From Acinetobacter wuhouensis (GTDB taxonomy: Bacteria > Pseudomonadota > Gammaproteobacteria > Pseudomonadales > Moraxellaceae), in assembly GCF_001696605.3 (NCBI RefSeq), contig NZ_CP031716.1, positions 3,038,001-3,102,000 on the forward strand: a stretch of DNA of 64,000 nt, in the 5' to 3' direction. The notes below the pieces were generated by a model, which did not search any database, had not been told where the DNA came from, and worked only from the letters and a program-made list of their open reading frames with translations. Made by a program: the position numbers and the translations under genes. This document shows, in pieces, positions 1 through 7,843 of the stretch; positions within the stretch are counted from its first letter, which is position 1; every line of letters starts with the position of its first letter.

Positions 1-1
1 C

Positions 2-580
2 ATCATTACCAAGTTTATCCAACAAGCAAAAATTAAGCGTCAAGGTAAAGAAGCTGAAGCGAAATTTTGGGATGCCGCTTCGATTGATACAGCCGCTGAA
101 ACTTTAGATGAAGCAAGTGCATATCGTTTTATTGCTGAAAAAGGCATTAACTCGACTAAAAAGCATGGTGGTAACTTACTTGAACGGATTGATTTCAACA
201 CTTGGGTGACGATTTCTATCCAACGTGCCATTGATAAAATCCAGAGCCATTTAAGTGGTGGCTTAGCTTTCCTAGCAACTGTTGGCTCAACCGCACCATT
301 TGTTGGATTGTTTGGTACAGTTTGGGGAATTTACCATGCATTAACAGCGATCGGTATTTCAGGTCAAGCATCGATTGATAAAGTTGCAGGTCCTGTTGGT
401 GAAGCCTTGATTATGACTGCAATCGGTCTTGCTGTCGCAGTACCTGCTGTACTGGGTTATAACTGGTTAACACGTCGCAACAAAGCAGTATTAGACAATG
501 TTCGTACTTTTGGTTCCGACTTACACACTGTACTACTCAGTGGCGAAATCAAAAATGATTCGAAAAGCGATAGCAAATAA
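2..580 (+). CDS. exbB: ExbB, MotA/TolQ/ExbB proton-channel protein (5' end outside window)
   Basis: The reading frame is open from the first bases of the window, so only the C-terminal 192 residues are visible. ExbB is the inner-membrane proton channel that, with ExbD, energises TonB-dependent outer-membrane uptake. The visible part has a long cytoplasmic segment followed by two membrane helices typical of the family: one containing GSTAPFVGLFGTVWGI, and one containing IMTAIGLAVAVPAV. Two exbD genes follow 14 bp downstream, the order usual in Acinetobacter ton operons; tonB would lie upstream, outside the window. TolQ is the alternative, but two ExbD-type partners and no TolA favour ExbB. Confidence 0.93.
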   Translation: MITKFIQQAKIKRQGKEAEAKFWDAASIDTAAETLDEASAYRFIAEKGINSTKKHGGNLLERIDFNTWVTISIQRAIDKIQSHLSGGLAFLATVGSTAPFVGLFGTVWGIYHALTAIGISGQASIDKVAGPVGEALIMTAIGLAVAVPAVLGYNWLTRRNKAVLDNVRTFGSDLHTVLLSGEIKNDSKSDSK

Positions 581-594
581 GCGAGGCGACAACC

Positions 595-1020
595 ATGGGA
601 ATGAATATAAGCTCAGGTGATGATGAAGATGATGTAATCTCAGCCATTAATACCACCCCTTTGGTTGATATTATGTTGGTATTATTAATTATTTTCCTCA
701 TTACAGTCCCAGTTGCAATCCATACTGTTCCAGTGAAGTTACCTGAAGAGAAGAATACTCCTTATGTAACTAAACCCATTAATGTTCAAATTGCAGTCAA
801 TAAAGCAGGTGATATTTTTTGGAATGAAAAGTACATTGCAGACAAAGCAACACTGATCAGCCGTCTACAAGTTGAAGCTAAGAAAACACCTCAGCCTGAA
901 GTTCATATACGCGGTGACCAAGTTACAAAATTTGAAGCCATCGATGAAGTGATCAGTGCCGCAAAGAATGCAGGGATCGGTAAAATCGCTTTTGTCACTA
1001 CACCTGTCGCAGCACCATAG
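595..1020 (+). CDS. exbD: ExbD biopolymer transport protein, first copy
   Basis: This 141-residue protein has the ExbD/TolR layout: a short acidic cytoplasmic N-terminus, one membrane helix at about residues 24-43, and a periplasmic domain. The proton-carrying aspartate of the family is present as D25 in the motif TPLVDIMLVLLI. A GAGGCGA ribosome-binding site precedes the ATG. It works with ExbB to couple proton flow to TonB. It is followed closely by a second, divergent ExbD, so the complex may contain two kinds of ExbD. Confidence 0.93.
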   Translation: MGMNISSGDDEDDVISAINTTPLVDIMLVLLIIFLITVPVAIHTVPVKLPEEKNTPYVTKPINVQIAVNKAGDIFWNEKYIADKATLISRLQVEAKKTPQPEVHIRGDQVTKFEAIDEVISAAKNAGIGKIAFVTTPVAAP

Positions 1021-1036
1021 TCGGGAGAAACATCTT

Positions 1037-1456
1037 ATGGGTATGAATGTTGGTTCCAATAAAGACGATGATGATGTGATGTTAGACGTCAATATGACAC
1101 CACTTATTGATGTGATGTTGGTATTGTTGATTATGTTTATTATCACCATACCAATTCCCAATAACTCGATTAACATTGACTTGCCTAATGGCGCGCCACC
1201 ACCACCAACCAATGAGAAACCACCTGAGCCTGTTAACTTAAAAATTGATGCGCAAGGTAAAATTTTTTGGAATGGTCAGCCCGTTGCAGATAAACAGGCT
1301 TTAGAAGTTTTGTTTAATGGTGTAGCACAACAAAAAGATCAAGACACGATCAAAGTGCAACCTGACAAAATGACTGAATATAAAGATGTTGCAATGGTCA
1401 TGGCGGCTGCTCAACGCTCAAATGTGAAAAAGATTGGTATTTCAGCCAGTCAATAA
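1037..1456 (+). CDS. exbD: ExbD biopolymer transport protein, second copy
   Basis: This is a second ExbD paralogue of 139 residues with the same topology and the same aspartate (D25, in TPLIDVMLVLLI). I chose the ATG at 1037 because it has a GGGAGA ribosome-binding site and matches the first copy; a longer frame opening upstream would overlap exbD1. The periplasmic part carries a proline-rich linker (APPPPTNEKPPEP) that copy 1 lacks. A rho-independent terminator follows, so this is the last gene of the ton operon. Confidence 0.92.
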   Translation: MGMNVGSNKDDDDVMLDVNMTPLIDVMLVLLIMFIITIPIPNNSINIDLPNGAPPPPTNEKPPEPVNLKIDAQGKIFWNGQPVADKQALEVLFNGVAQQKDQDTIKVQPDKMTEYKDVAMVMAAAQRSNVKKIGISASQ

Positions 1457-1472
1457 GCATCAAAATTAATCT

Positions 1473-1506
1473 AAAACCGCTCAACATAATTGTATGGGCG
1501 GTTTTT
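1473..1506 (+). terminator. Rho-independent terminator of the exb operon
   Basis: AAAACCGC (1473-1480) pairs with GCGGTTTT (1498-1505), followed by T residues. It lies 17 bp after the second exbD. Confidence 0.75.
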
Positions 1507-1563
1507 ATATAAATAAAAGCGGTTTTTTAATGACTCATAAAGACTGTACAATTACTCGAACCA

Positions 1564-1594
1564 CTACATCCGCGTTTGTTCAATTAAATCAAAT
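1564..1594 (-). pseudogene. 3' remnant of the IS-interrupted hypothetical gene
   Basis: Read on the minus strand in the frame of the 2784-3272 gene, this stretch supplies the original last codons (DLIEQTRM) and a TAG stop at 1564-1566. The AAT target duplication at 1592-1594 marks the junction with the IS. Confidence 0.6.
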
Positions 1595-1599
1595 TGATC

Positions 1600-2451
1600 C
1601 TAGACAGTATCGTGGACAATCGATCCCTCTAAATTCTTGAAATATTTCTGTTCAAAGGCTTCTGGACTTAACCAGCCGTTTGCAGAATGCCTTCTGACCC
1701 GATTGTAATAAATCTCAATATAATCAAACAAGACCGCATTCGCCTCTTTTCGAGTCGAAAACACACTGCCATGTACCACATGACCTTTTAATGTATGAAA
1801 GAAGCTTTCAGTCACTGCATTATCCCAACAGTTTCCACGTCTAGACATACTCTGAGTACAATCATTTTTCAGTAACAGCGCTCTAAAATCACGACTACAG
1901 TACTGTGAGCCTTGGTCCGAATGAACCATAACACCAGTTGGATAACCCTGACGAGCCATTGCATAGTTAAACGTATCACACACCAACTGGCGGTCTATTC
2001 GATGGCTGGTTTGCCACCCCACGATACGACGGCTAAATAAATCTAGCATCACACATAAATACAACCAACCTTCTTTAGTGCGGATATAGGTAATGTCTGT
2101 TGTCCAGACTTTATTAGGCTGAGTAACTGTAAATTGGCGATCCAACAAGTTGGGTGCTGTAGGCAAACGATGGGTTGAATCAGTCGTATGCTTGTATTTA
2201 CGCGCAATCCTGCTACGTAAACCAAGCTTTTTTAGCATCCTTCCAATAGTACGTTCGCTCATGTTGTAACCTAAATCATGCATGTCATGTACTAATGAAG
2301 GTGCACCCAATCGTGCATGATGCTGCCAATATACGGCTTTTAAGTCATTATATTTCTGTGCCGTATTGGCTTGACGTTTTCGCCAGGCATAATAGCCTGA
2401 AGTGCTGACACCTAGGTATTTACAGGCAGAAGATACGGTGACTTCATTCAT
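1600..2451 (-). CDS. IS3-family transposase OrfB, DDE integrase core (IS copy 1)
   Basis: This 283-residue protein has an HTH_21-like N-terminal part followed by a retroviral-type integrase core. The catalytic triad is visible: D in WTTDITYIRT, D in VMVHSDQGSQYCS, and E in NAVTESFFHTLKG. It is probably made mainly as an OrfAB fusion by a -1 frameshift on the A7 tract at 2514-2520, since the -1 frame runs open from there into this frame. Its stop codon lies inside the terminal inverted repeat. It is identical to the protein of copy 2. Confidence 0.93.
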   Translation of the reverse strand: MNEVTVSSACKYLGVSTSGYYAWRKRQANTAQKYNDLKAVYWQHHARLGAPSLVHDMHDLGYNMSERTIGRMLKKLGLRSRIARKYKHTTDSTHRLPTAPNLLDRQFTVTQPNKVWTTDITYIRTKEGWLYLCVMLDLFSRRIVGWQTSHRIDRQLVCDTFNYAMARQGYPTGVMVHSDQGSQYCSRDFRALLLKNDCTQSMSRRGNCWDNAVTESFFHTLKGHVVHGSVFSTRKEANAVLFDYIEIYYNRVRRHSANGWLSPEAFEQKYFKNLEGSIVHDTV

Positions 2452-2465
2452 ATCTAGATCTTGAA

Positions 2466-2774
2466 TTACCGTGTACTTTTCTTGGCATGATCTGTTAGAA
2501 AGTACACATGCGCTTTTTTTAAGATGTCATTGGCTTCCTTGAGCTGTTTGACTTCTTTCTCTAATTCCACGATCCGCTGTTGTTCTGGTGAAAGTTGACG
2601 TTTGCTTGAACCTGCCGGATTGGTTTCACGAATCCATTTATCTAATGTTGAATAACCCACACCTAATTTCTGGGCGATTGCAGCTACAGACTCGTGTGAG
2701 TTTGAAAGTGCATAATCAATCGCTTGCTGTTTAAATTCGGGACTAAAACGTTTAGCCATTTCTTGAATCTCCAA
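2466..2774 (-). CDS. IS3-family transposase OrfA, helix-turn-helix (IS copy 1)
   Basis: This 102-residue OrfA has an N-terminal helix-turn-helix (RFSPEFKQQAIDYAL, then the IAQKLGVGYSTLDKWI recognition region) and a C-terminal leucine-zipper-like coiled coil (QQRIVELEKEVKQLKEAN) used for multimerisation. The slippery run occurs at the ILKKA codons near the C-terminus, the usual IS3 position. OrfA alone is normally a DNA-binding regulator; the frameshift fusion is the active transposase. Confidence 0.92.
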   Translation of the reverse strand: MEIQEMAKRFSPEFKQQAIDYALSNSHESVAAIAQKLGVGYSTLDKWIRETNPAGSSKRQLSPEQQRIVELEKEVKQLKEANDILKKAHVYFLTDHAKKSTR

Positions 2775-2783
2775 AGATTAAAG

Positions 2784-3272
2784 TTACGTTATCTTTAGAG
2801 GGACGTGCTGTCCATTATTTTGTCTAGGATCAAATTGTTCAGAAGAATCATGTTGTGCAATCGTCGCGTGTAACGCAAAGTTTGCCCCACCTACGTTATT
2901 CCAGTGCTCAATAAACCACTGCATACAAACCTGTGAAGCAACAGACCAAATATCTACGCCTTGCGCTAAATATTCAGCCTCGAATGACTGAGGATAAACC
3001 CCATCAATCAAAATCAAATTTGGATCGATGACACTCGGATAACGAGCTTCACCATTGACTAAAACAAAATGTTCAGAATGATCTTCATCTAAAAAGAACA
3101 CTCGAATTGGAAATTGTTCTGTAAATTGCTCTGAGAATATCTCAAAAGCTAAAGTTTTCACTTCAAGCGGATAACGCTGTTGAATGAGTTGCACTAATAC
3201 AGGTACAAGTAAGCCATCGAATGTTTTTAAATGGTTTAAGATCTGAGATTGAACGTCTTGATTTTGATTCAT
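2784..3272 (-). CDS. Hypothetical protein, C-terminus replaced by IS sequence
   Basis: I do not recognise a family. The frame now encodes 162 residues, but the final ~15 (from about DPRQNNG) are read from the IS end. Native sequence runs 2833-3272. Joining it to the far side of the insertion gives a native tail of DLIEQTRM and a stop at 1564-1566, so the ancestral protein was about 155 residues. It is rich in aromatic and acidic residues, with no signal peptide or membrane helix. As only the extreme C-terminus changed, the protein may still be made. Confidence 0.6.
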   Translation of the reverse strand: MNQNQDVQSQILNHLKTFDGLLVPVLVQLIQQRYPLEVKTLAFEIFSEQFTEQFPIRVFFLDEDHSEHFVLVNGEARYPSVIDPNLILIDGVYPQSFEAEYLAQGVDIWSVASQVCMQWFIEHWNNVGGANFALHATIAQHDSSEQFDPRQNNGQHVPLKIT

Positions 3273-3302
3273 CTTCGCTATTCTTATTCAACAGTTATAC
3301 AC

Positions 3303-3336
3303 AAAAGGATGCTATTGAATATTCAATAACATCCTT
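3303..3336 (-). terminator. Hairpin downstream of yjdM
   Basis: Arms 3305-3320 and 3321-3336 are complementary over 16 positions with a single C/A mismatch, which becomes a U-G wobble in the minus-strand transcript. Four U residues follow. It probably terminates the minus-strand transcript entering from yjdM. Confidence 0.55.
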
Positions 3337-3409
3337 ACAACACACCCAGCGCAGAATGACTAAAAGCCTCCGCTGTTCTCAATAGATTTTCGCTCAATCT
3401 CAATGCGTA

Positions 3410-3754
3410 TTAAGCTTTTTTCACAAACTCAGATTTTAGTTTCATCTGACCAATACCATCAATTTTACAATCAATATCGTGACCATCACTGCTATCTGCA
3501 ACTAAGCGAATATTCTTCACTTTCGTACCGACTTTCACCACTGACGATGAACCTTTGATTTTCAAATCTTTAATCACAGTGACCGTATCACCATCGACTA
3601 AAACATTTCCAACAGCATCTTTAATTATGGTTTGCTCATCAGCTTGCCCTTGCTCACCCTCTTTCCACTCATGGCTACATTCAGGGCAAATCAACAAATC
3701 TGCGTCTTGATAAGTATATTCAGAATTACATTTTGGGCATGCAGGTAAAGACAT
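3410..3754 (-). CDS. yjdM: YjdM/PhnA-type zinc-ribbon protein
   Basis: This 114-residue protein has an N-terminal zinc ribbon ([10 protein letters not shown] and CPECSHEW) followed by the conserved PhnA/YjdM domain ([22 protein letters not shown]...[10 protein letters not shown]). The family was named for its place near E. coli phn genes, but its molecular role is not settled. I chose the ATG at 3754, which gives the usual MSLPACPKC start; a frame six codons longer exists to 3772. No phosphonate genes lie nearby. Confidence 0.88.
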   Translation of the reverse strand: MSLPACPKCNSEYTYQDADLLICPECSHEWKEGEQGQADEQTIIKDAVGNVLVDGDTVTVIKDLKIKGSSSVVKVGTKVKNIRLVADSSDGHDIDCKIDGIGQMKLKSEFVKKA

Positions 3755-3845
3755 AATAAAACTCAAGAACAATTCAAAAAGATGATCATATCATTTATAT
3801 ATTTTTCATCAACTTAAAAACCATATTTAAATTAAGGAATAAATA

Positions 3846-4196
3846 CTATTTCAATGTCGCCAATACATCGATCAATACCGTGACATGATTATGCCCTTCA
3901 TTTTTCGCTGCTGTAAGCAAGGTCACCGTTTCATCATTGGTCAATTGCTTTAACTCAGCCAATTGAGACTGAACACTTTGCAACTCAGCCTTATACCTTT
4001 GCTGAAACTCATCCCAACGATTTTCAATATCTTCGTGATACCATTTACGCAGTTCATTGGATGGCGTGATTTCTTTTAGCCACAGGTCAATTTTAGCATC
4101 TTCTTTTTTAATACCACGTGCCCATAAACGATCAACAAAAATTCGTTTGCCATCATTTTCAGACGGCGCCTCATAAATACGTTTGGTTTGAATCAT
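3846..4196 (-). CDS. DUF488 family protein
   Basis: This 116-residue protein matches the short DUF488 family: IYEAPSENDGKRIFVDRLWARG at the N-terminus, the central LWLKEITPSNELRKWYHED, and a C-terminal VTLLTAAKNEGHNH region. The function is not established. A strong AAGGGAT ribosome-binding site precedes the ATG. It lies 26 bp downstream of the SRPBCC gene on the same strand and may be cotranscribed with it. Confidence 0.88.
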   Translation of the reverse strand: MIQTKRIYEAPSENDGKRIFVDRLWARGIKKEDAKIDLWLKEITPSNELRKWYHEDIENRWDEFQQRYKAELQSVQSQLAELKQLTNDETVTLLTAAKNEGHNHVTVLIDVLATLK

Positions 4197-4222
4197 TATT
4201 ATCCCTTATTTTTATTCAAATT

Positions 4223-4669
4223 TTACTGATCTGGAATACTTGGATTCACCAGTAGCCCAAACAATTGTAGTGATTCTTGCCATCCTAAATAACAAGCCTC
4301 AACAGGTATCATCTCTGGAATTCCAGACTGAGTAATATTGACCTCAGTGCCAACAAGCACACCTTTGATCTCGATAATCACTTCAATTTCCCCTGCCAAT
4401 TCAGGGTTATCAAAATGATCAAAATAACGAATCCGCTGATGAGGAATCAATTCAACATACGTTCCGCCAAAAGAATGGGTTGAACCTGTTGAAAAATTGG
4501 TAAATGACATTCTATAAGAGCCCCCAACGACAGCATCCATCTGATGGACTTTTGCGGTAAAACCATGTGGTGGCATCCATTTTACAATAGCATCTGGGTC
4601 TAAAAAGGCTTTATACACTCGTTCTGGTGGGGCACTAAATACACGGTGCAATTTCACAGTATTGCTCAT
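4223..4669 (-). CDS. SRPBCC / AHSA1-like domain protein
   Basis: This 148-residue protein has the START-like helix-grip signature of the AHSA1/SRPBCC superfamily: HRVFSAPPERVYKAFLDPDAIVKWMPPHGF, then FGGTYVELIPHQRIRYFDHFDNP, and a C-terminal GWQESLQLFGLLV helix. Members bind hydrophobic ligands or act on chaperones, so the ligand here cannot be inferred. The second of two close ATGs is chosen because the AAGGA site sits seven bases before it and too close to the first (4675). Confidence 0.85.
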   Translation of the reverse strand: MSNTVKLHRVFSAPPERVYKAFLDPDAIVKWMPPHGFTAKVHQMDAVVGGSYRMSFTNFSTGSTHSFGGTYVELIPHQRIRYFDHFDNPELAGEIEVIIEIKGVLVGTEVNITQSGIPEMIPVEACYLGWQESLQLFGLLVNPSIPDQ

Positions 4670-4759
4670 ACTCATATCCTTGAGTGTTTTTCTTAAAAAT
4701 TCAGTCTACTGCGATCTATTATTGAGCTTTGTATGGCTTTAGTAGTTTGAAACTTAAAT

Positions 4760-4792
4760 AAAAAAGCATATCAGACAAGATATGCTTTTTTT
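4760..4792. terminator. Bidirectional terminator between rraB and the SRPBCC gene
   Basis: GCATATC (4766-4772) and GATATGC (4779-4785) form a hairpin bordered by an A tract on the left and a T tract on the right. It lies just after the minus-strand rraB stop. Confidence 0.85.
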
Positions 4793-4810
4793 ACTTTCGA
4801 TCGATAAGAA

Positions 4811-5179
4811 TTATTCTTCTAAATCTTCATCATCAAAAACATAGGCAGTACAGCCCCAACCATCATATTCGCCTTCATGTTGCTCTGCAATCTTGGTAAA
4901 CCATTGTTCTAAATCATCAATATCTTCATGCTCAGGATACATATTGACATAAACCGTAATCACCCATTCATTCGGATCAACTTCCTCATCTAAATATAAA
5001 GAAATTTTCTGTTCTTCATGAAGTAAATAAATGGCACACTTTTCAGCCAATTGCTGAGTTTTAAAATACAAAGAAAATTCAATTTCATGAATTTCTTCAA
5101 GATCGTCACCATCTTCGTGCATTTGCCAAAGCAAATTACCATTGTCATTTTCTGGGAATTTTTCTAAATCACGAGTCAT
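4811..5179 (-). CDS. rraB: Ribonuclease E inhibitor RraB family protein
   Basis: This 122-residue acidic protein resembles RraB. It has the N-terminal FPENDNGNLLWQMHEDGDDLEEIHEIEFSLYF pattern, a central strand segment ending in VITVYVNMYPEHEDIDDLEQWF, and the diagnostic YDGWGC near the C-terminus. RraB binds RNase E and modulates mRNA decay in E. coli; the same role here is inferred from family membership. It has its own terminator and is divergent from the tail-anchored pair that follows. Confidence 0.8.
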   Translation of the reverse strand: MTRDLEKFPENDNGNLLWQMHEDGDDLEEIHEIEFSLYFKTQQLAEKCAIYLLHEEQKISLYLDEEVDPNEWVITVYVNMYPEHEDIDDLEQWFTKIAEQHEGEYDGWGCTAYVFDDEDLEE

Positions 5180-5377
5180 GGCATCGTCCTTATTTCAGTT
5201 TTAAGTATTGAATTTACAATATCAAAGATTTATGACAGTTTTAAAATATTGCCGATTCACACACAAATTACTACTTTTATTTCACATTGTTTTGTAATAA
5301 AAATAAATATTATCAATTGAAAATGACACGCCTGATGTGTTGGGCGAAAAATAATTAAAGAAAAATATAGGTGTAGA

Positions 5378-5998
5378 ATGCCACAATTTAGCCCACAACA
5401 ACGCCAAGAAATTTTCTCACTACTTCAACAAAATCGCAAAGTTGAAGCGGTCAAATGGGTCAAGGAACATTCAAATCTAGGCTTAAAAGAGTCCAAAGAC
5501 TGGATTGAACAACTGATTGAAAATCCTAGTTTTGATGATAGCGATAGTCATCATCTCGACTCTGGTAATTTAGACTTTGAACCCGATGAAACGCTTTACC
5601 CTCTTCATAGCAGTACTTATAAGGCACTTCAAAGCCAATATGACACAGGTGAAATCTATATCTTTTATCAAGATGGTCGCAAAGAACTCATCGATGAAGA
5701 TCATCCTGAATGGGATGCCATCATGGATCAATTTGCTCATGGAGAACACTTTGAAACAGCCGATGAGTTTTTAGATGCAATGGAAGTGAGAAATGAGGAA
5801 ATTTTTCATCGAGATTATCAAAGTGACACTACAAATACTTCCCAAAACCAACACTCATACTCTCGCCCCATGTCAACAAAGACTCAACCCGTAGGCATCG
5901 AAGATCAATCTAAGAAAAATGGGCTTTCACGCCTTGTTATAATCATTGTGATTGTCATCATTGCGGTCATGGTTTATCAGTTTATTGGCAAGTCTTAA
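5378..5998 (+). CDS. Tail-anchored protein with an L7/L12 C-terminal-like domain
   Basis: Residues about 1-45 (RKVEAVKWVKEHSNLGLKESKDWIEQL) resemble the C-terminal domain of ribosomal protein L7/L12, a helical docking surface. A middle segment carries FYQDGRKELIDEDHPEWDAI, then a polar linker. The last ~20 residues form a single hydrophobic helix (LVIIIVIVIIAVMVYQFIG) suited to tail anchoring with the bulk in the cytoplasm. No enzyme motif is visible. The next gene has the same layout, and the two are probably one operon. Function unknown. Confidence 0.72.
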   Translation: MPQFSPQQRQEIFSLLQQNRKVEAVKWVKEHSNLGLKESKDWIEQLIENPSFDDSDSHHLDSGNLDFEPDETLYPLHSSTYKALQSQYDTGEIYIFYQDGRKELIDEDHPEWDAIMDQFAHGEHFETADEFLDAMEVRNEEIFHRDYQSDTTNTSQNQHSYSRPMSTKTQPVGIEDQSKKNGLSRLVIIIVIVIIAVMVYQFIGKS

Positions 5999-6047
5999 TA
6001 TTCTATTGTTCGGTAATCCAAGCCTTTGCATAGGGAAATAATAAAAA

Positions 6048-6698
6048 ATGAGCCAATTAAAGAAACTTAATCCTGAACAATTACAGACCTTTGTTGATTA
6101 CATACAAGCTAATCGATTAGATCAAGCTGAAATGTTCTTGATCGAAACAATCAACTTAAAACCCACTGCGGCAAATAATTTGGTTCAACTTCTGCACGAA
6201 GATGCAGACGCACTGCAAATGTTTAAAGAAAATCCCCAGATTTTAGATCAACAGCAAACTGACTCAAACACGAAATCCAAAATAGAATCAAACACTTTTG
6301 AGTTCAACTTTCATTCTAGTAAAATTAAGATGACGGATAAAGATGGAAAAACCACCGAAATTAATGATCAAAGCCCTGAATGGGACAACATTAAAAAACA
6401 ACTTAACATCGACTTATCTCAACCCGATGCGCTATCCAATCTTGCAAAGAACTTGATGGATGGACATTTGCAAATGAATAGTACCGAGTCCAAAGGCTTT
6501 GATTCGAGAAGTTTTGACTCAATTTTTACCAGCAATCAAACCACCGAGACCACACAGCATACAACTTCAAATCACCCCAATATGCCTAACTCTGGTGTAG
6601 AAGATTTAACAAAGTCGAAGAAATCTAGCTCTATTTTACTTATCATTGGATTGATTATTTTCTGTGGCATTCTTGGGTTGTACTATTTTAAAGCTTGA
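6048..6698 (+). CDS. Tail-anchored protein, paralogue of the preceding gene
   Basis: This 216-residue protein repeats the plan of its neighbour 49 bp upstream. It has an N-terminal helical segment (IQANRLDQAEMFLIETINLKP), a middle KMTDKDGKTTEINDQSPEWDNI that matches the neighbour's DGRKELIDEDHPEWDAI, a polar Ser/Thr/Asn linker, a GVEDLTK motif before the membrane (GIEDQSK in the neighbour), and a C-terminal helix (ILLIIGLIIFCGILGLYYF). It probably arose by duplication and may hetero-oligomerise. Function unknown. Confidence 0.7.
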   Translation: MSQLKKLNPEQLQTFVDYIQANRLDQAEMFLIETINLKPTAANNLVQLLHEDADALQMFKENPQILDQQQTDSNTKSKIESNTFEFNFHSSKIKMTDKDGKTTEINDQSPEWDNIKKQLNIDLSQPDALSNLAKNLMDGHLQMNSTESKGFDSRSFDSIFTSNQTTETTQHTTSNHPNMPNSGVEDLTKSKKSSSILLIIGLIIFCGILGLYYFKA

Positions 6699-6736
6699 AG
6701 ACTTTAATCTGAGCTCACCCAATGCTCCACAAATAA

Positions 6737-7753
6737 CTAACTCAATTCAATAATATCAATGGTGGGCGGTACTCGAAAACGGAATGGAACACCAACCATT
6801 CCCGTTCCAACACTGACAAACACATCCGCATTGGCATGTTTATATAATCCACGTTTATGTCCCAAAATTGATACTTTTTTCATGACATAACTGGTCAGCC
6901 ACGGCAATTCAACTTGTCCACCATGGGTATGCCCTGACAGCATCAAAGGACGTGTTGAAAGTACTGGAACCATATCCACAGTATCTGGATTATGCGAAAG
7001 AATTAACCAAGGTTTATCTTGTGGTAAATCAGGCATATATCGCATATCTGCTTTACCCGCCCACAGATCACCTACCCCAATCAACCTAAAATCATCAAAT
7101 TCGACAATTTTACCCTCAATATCCATGACATTATTGACTTCAAGCGCATGTGCCAATAAAGCTTGAATCGGAGGTCCTGGATATTGTTCATCATGATTAC
7201 CATTGACAGAATAAACAGGAGCTTGAATGTCTTTTAAAATCGACAATTCTTCTGCCAATTTATTTTCAGGCTCGTAAGTCCAATCTCCAGCAACAACAAC
7301 AAAATCAGGCTGTTCCAAGTTCACTTTTTTGACAATGGTTTTGAGTTGACGCTCATGCCCTGAAAAAAGTCCAATGTGCAAATCCGCAAGTAGCGCCACT
7401 TTAATCGGTTTAGTAAAGGCTTTGTCTTGTCCTAATTTATATTGGATATGCTGAACATGCACCGTATGCGGCTCTATAAAGCGTGCATAAATCAATAAAG
7501 CACTAAGCAAAAATATAAAAATACTTTCGTGTAAGGAAAATTGACCGATCCAACCTGCATAAATGCTAAAAAATAACAACGGAATTAATAAATAAGACAG
7601 GTAGAATGCTAATAAATGGACAAATGACTTAAAAGGATGGATCGTTTCAGTTCTAGACTGGCTTAACCATGCTTGGCTTATTCCCCAAACTGCAAGCACG
7701 ATAAAGCTAAGATAAAAAATTGAGCTTATATTTAGGGTTGGAAACATATTCAA
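6737..7753 (-). CDS. Membrane-bound calcineurin-like metallophosphoesterase (YkuE-like)
   Basis: This 338-residue protein has three hydrophobic segments in its first ~95 residues, then a calcineurin-fold phosphoesterase. The metal-binding motifs appear in order: DLHIG, GDW, GNHDE, SHNPD and GHTHGGQ. The topology is similar to B. subtilis YkuE and other membrane phosphoesterases, some of which act on lipid-linked substrates; the substrate here is not visible. It is divergent from the phospholipase-D gene, with about 90 bp of shared promoter space. Confidence 0.86.
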   Translation of the reverse strand: MNMFPTLNISSIFYLSFIVLAVWGISQAWLSQSRTETIHPFKSFVHLLAFYLSYLLIPLLFFSIYAGWIGQFSLHESIFIFLLSALLIYARFIEPHTVHVQHIQYKLGQDKAFTKPIKVALLADLHIGLFSGHERQLKTIVKKVNLEQPDFVVVAGDWTYEPENKLAEELSILKDIQAPVYSVNGNHDEQYPGPPIQALLAHALEVNNVMDIEGKIVEFDDFRLIGVGDLWAGKADMRYMPDLPQDKPWLILSHNPDTVDMVPVLSTRPLMLSGHTHGGQVELPWLTSYVMKKVSILGHKRGLYKHANADVFVSVGTGMVGVPFRFRVPPTIDIIELS

Positions 7754-7843
7754 TCTCTTAAGTACAAAGTACTCGTCATCTCATTATTTATCTTTCAGAA
7801 TATCCTGATTATACTCTAGCACGGATGAATCTCAGAAAATATT

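Larger units (their letters stand above)
1595..2832 (-). mobile_element. IS3-family insertion sequence, copy 1 (1238 bp)
   Basis: The element is bounded by terminal inverted repeats TGATCCTAGACA (1595-1606 and, inverted, 2821-2832) and flanked by a 3-bp target duplication AAT (1592-1594 and 2833-2835). It carries orfA and orfB on the minus strand in the IS3 arrangement. The same 1238-bp sequence recurs at 29912-31149. The insertion lies inside the 3' end of a hypothetical gene: removing the IS and one target copy restores a frame that ends at 1564. Confidence 0.95.
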
